Positions 13,498 to 14,928 of a DNA stretch of 14,928 nt are shown here, piece by piece. Position 1 is the first letter of the stretch. Each line of letters begins with the position of its first letter. The notes beneath the pieces were generated by a model that searched no databases, was not told the DNA's origin, and saw only the letters and a list, made by a program, of their open reading frames with translations. The position numbers and the translations under genes were made by a program. The stretch comes from an uncultured Collinsella sp. (GTDB lineage: Bacteria > Actinomycetota > Coriobacteriia > Coriobacteriales > Coriobacteriaceae), in contig CAKUFT010000036.1 in NCBI GenBank assembly GCA_934650095.1, positions 1 through 14,928 on the forward strand, given 5' to 3'.

Positions 13498-14499
13498 ATG
13501 GCATACGGATACAACGATGGCGACCAGCGGCCACAAAGTGTGCGCCTTGCCGGTCGCACTACGCCAACGCCCAGAAGCACCTCCGACAACGACAGTCCGC
13601 AACGGCCACAAGAGCGGCCCGGGGCTTCGTCCCGGCAACAGAGCGGTACTGTGAAACAGCCAAGCAACGTAAGCGCGGGCACGCGCCAACGCCAGGCCGA
13701 CGCATCGCAGCCACGCCGCTATGATCGCCGTAAGACCGACTACTACGTTAAGCGCTCCTTTTCGCAACCCCAACGCGGCCGCGGCAGCTCGGGCTCTCGT
13801 CCCGCACCACATGCCAATAGCCATGGACTGCCAGTCCGCCGCCTTCGCCTTGCGCTTTGTTCCATTGCCGCCTGCCTGGCCTTTTTGTTCTTGGGGTCCT
13901 GCATCTCTCACGGCTCAGCCGGTCTTGAACCGACCGCCGAGGATAAGCTGCTCAAGGCCCCGGTCGCTCCCGGTTATTCGTTTGCGTTCTCGACCCCGCG
14001 GTCGCAATGGCAGGCCGGCACCATGCCTCATATCTACCAGATCGATCCCGCATGGTCGGAGCTCCCCTACGCCGGCGGCACCATTCGCGAAAATGCCTGT
14101 GGCCCCACCTGCCTTACCATGGTCTACATATTTAAGACCGGCCACACCGATAAGACGCCGGTCGATATATGCGCACTGGCCGAAGCCGGCAATTACGCCC
14201 CCACCGGTGCCACCGAGTGGTCGTTTATGACAAGTGGCGCGTGGCAGTTGGGGCTCAACGGAACGCAGCTCTATAACGATCGCGACTCGATGACCCAGGC
14301 ACTTCGCTCGGGTGCGCCCATCATCGCCGCAGTGCGCCCCGGCACCTTTACCAACGTGGGTCACTACATCGTGCTCTACGGTATCGACGACGCCAACCAG
14401 ATTGGCGTCTACGACCCCAACTCGGCCAGCCGCAGCGCCCGCCGCTGGGGCGTCGTAGAGGTCCTCAACGAAGTCGAAGCCATGTGGGCCTACTACTAG
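13498..14499 (+). CDS. membrane-anchored C39-like cysteine peptidase
   Basis: A 333-residue protein, the only convincing plus-strand gene here. Residues 1-115 form a basic, Pro/Gln/Arg/Ser-rich, probably disordered tail inside the cell; one membrane helix follows at about 117-136; the rest lies outside. The outer part is a papain-fold C39-like peptidase: Q181 of QIDPAW as oxyanion residue, C201 in NACGPTCLTMV, H289 in GHYIVLYGI and D306 in VYDPNS. Such proteins act on envelope peptides or protein partners; the target is unknown. ATG at 13498 is preceded by AAGGTGA; a GTG nine bases earlier is less likely. The stop codon TAG (14497-14499) lies inside the left arm of the 33-bp inverted repeat, so the element may have set the present C-terminus. 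Confidence 0.88.
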   Translation: MAYGYNDGDQRPQSVRLAGRTTPTPRSTSDNDSPQRPQERPGASSRQQSGTVKQPSNVSAGTRQRQADASQPRRYDRRKTDYYVKRSFSQPQRGRGSSGSRPAPHANSHGLPVRRLRLALCSIAACLAFLFLGSCISHGSAGLEPTAEDKLLKAPVAPGYSFAFSTPRSQWQAGTMPHIYQIDPAWSELPYAGGTIRENACGPTCLTMVYIFKTGHTDKTPVDICALAEAGNYAPTGATEWSFMTSGAWQLGLNGTQLYNDRDSMTQALRSGAPIIAAVRPGTFTNVGHYIVLYGIDDANQIGVYDPNSASRSARRWGVVEVLNEVEAMWAYY

Positions 14500-14640
14500 T
14501 CATTGGGGACGTTCTTAAACGACTAGTCGTTAGGGACAGTCTTTGCGAATAGCCGAAAAGAGCTGTCCCCAAGTGCCGGGCTTGCTCGCGACAAGAGTGT
14601 CCCTTTTGACTAGTCGTTTAAGAACGTCCCCAATGACTAG
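14496..14640. repeat. 33-bp perfect inverted repeat element at the end of the C39-like gene
   Basis: Bases 14496-14528 and 14608-14640 are exact reverse complements over 33 bp; each end is CTAG and the arms contain TTGGGGACGTTCTTAAACG. The interior has GGGACAG (14533-14539) that can pair with CTGTCCC (14563-14569) or in part with TGTCCC (14598-14603). The unit totals 145 bp and encodes nothing. It resembles, from memory and unverified, GGGGACNGTTCTT-like intergenic repeats linked to Y1/REP transposases. No transposase is present in the window. Confidence 0.9.
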
Positions 14641-14793
14641 GTGGATAGTAAAAGCCCCCCACCAGCGTTCCCTCGCCAACAGCCAACTCAACAGCAAAAG
14701 CCCCGCAGTCGGAGCGGACTGCGGGGCTCATGAAGAGAGGCTAGTTTGTGGGCGCTTTGCCTAGCGCCCACGAGAGAGGCAACAGAGTAGAAA
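14641..14793. other. convergent intergenic region with tandem hairpins
   Basis: No gene is supported. Besides the terminator at 14695-14728 it holds a perfect nine-base stem GTGGGCGCT (14748-14756) / AGCGCCCAC (14763-14771) with a six-base loop, just past the carbamate kinase stop. That stem lacks a T-run on either strand and may protect the mRNA end. Confidence 0.5.
14695..14728 (-). terminator. terminator of the carbamate kinase gene
   Basis: Minus-strand AGCCCCGCAGTC and GACTGCGGGGCT pair perfectly over 12 bp with a six-base loop and are followed by TTTT. It lies about 65 bases past the carbamate kinase stop and blocks transcription from running into the C39-like gene. Confidence 0.88.
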
Positions 14794-14928
14794 CTACTCG
14801 TGGATGCGGGTACCGGAGAGGCCGGCCATGGTCTCGGCGGCCTTGTCCAGGGCGCCGATGATGCAGGTGCGGCCCTTGCGGGAACGGGCGAACTTGATGG
14901 CGGCGCGGACCTTGGGCTCCATGGAACC
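14794..14928 (-). CDS. arcC: carbamate kinase, C-terminal end (partial)
   Basis: The last 44 residues of a protein running off the right edge. It opens GSMEPKVRAAIKFARS and ends LSGTRIHE, matching the C-terminus of carbamate kinase: the GSMxPK motif with the nucleotide-binding lysine, then the ALDK...GLSGT end. The enzyme transfers phosphate from carbamoyl phosphate to ADP, the ATP-yielding last step of arginine-, agmatine- or ureide-type fermentation in the cytoplasm. The stop is TAG at 14796-14794. The rest of the gene and its operon partners lie outside the window. The family call is strong despite the short stretch, since the fold's final motifs are collinear; the pathway is not determined. 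Confidence 0.85.
   Translation of the reverse strand, partial: GSMEPKVRAAIKFARSRKGRTCIIGALDKAAETMAGLSGTRIHE

Noticed and set aside
14795..14928. Alternative reading of the right-edge sequence as non-coding
   Set aside because: The minus-strand frame is open to the edge and matches the collinear final motifs of carbamate kinase, so a partial gene is the better call.

Overview
The window looks like chromosomal DNA of a high-GC, gut-type actinobacterium of the Coriobacteriia, most likely Collinsella or a close relative. That guess rests on overall protein character, GC-rich codon use and the density of LytS/LytTR systems; no marker gene in the window proves it. Nearly every gene is on the minus strand. 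The only confident plus-strand gene is a C39-like protease near the right end. I see no rRNA, CRISPR array, intact insertion sequence or phage gene.

Left part (1-1903): an Rrf2/IscR-type regulator with Fe-S-type cysteines, a solitary tRNA-Asp(GTC) with its own promoter and UUCG terminator, a roughly 400-base stretch dominated by a perfect 38-bp inverted repeat, and a YfcE-like metallophosphoesterase.

Middle part (1999-10173): two paralogous sensor/regulator modules. Each is a LytS-like histidine kinase (two membrane helices, GAF-like region, His-kinase box, ATPase domain) followed by a LytTR response regulator. The first is preceded by a family-2 glycosyltransferase whose stop overlaps the kinase start (ATGA), giving a glycosyltransferase-kinase-regulator operon. 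Between the two modules lie a cytoplasmic protein of the zinc-dependent phospholipase C fold and a UMF1/Atg22-type MFS transporter. Both modules have an intrinsic terminator hairpin ending only about 20-30 bases before the first start codon, so their transcripts must either be attenuated in the leader or come from very close promoters.

Right part (10285-14928): an APC-family transporter and a metal-dependent amidohydrolase form a probable uptake-and-hydrolysis pair. A divergent membrane-anchored C39-like cysteine peptidase follows; its stop codon sits inside one arm of a 33-bp perfect inverted repeat. The C-terminal end of a carbamate kinase gene runs off the right edge. The carbamate kinase suggests nitrogen/ureido-compound fermentation nearby, but the link to the transporter/amidohydrolase pair is only positional.

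Three long hairpin-forming intergenic elements (1135-1277, 6884-6948, 14496-14640), of which the first and last have perfect arms and nearly equal total size (143 and 145 bp), are the main non-coding oddity. They may be non-autonomous mobile or REP-like elements, or structured RNAs.
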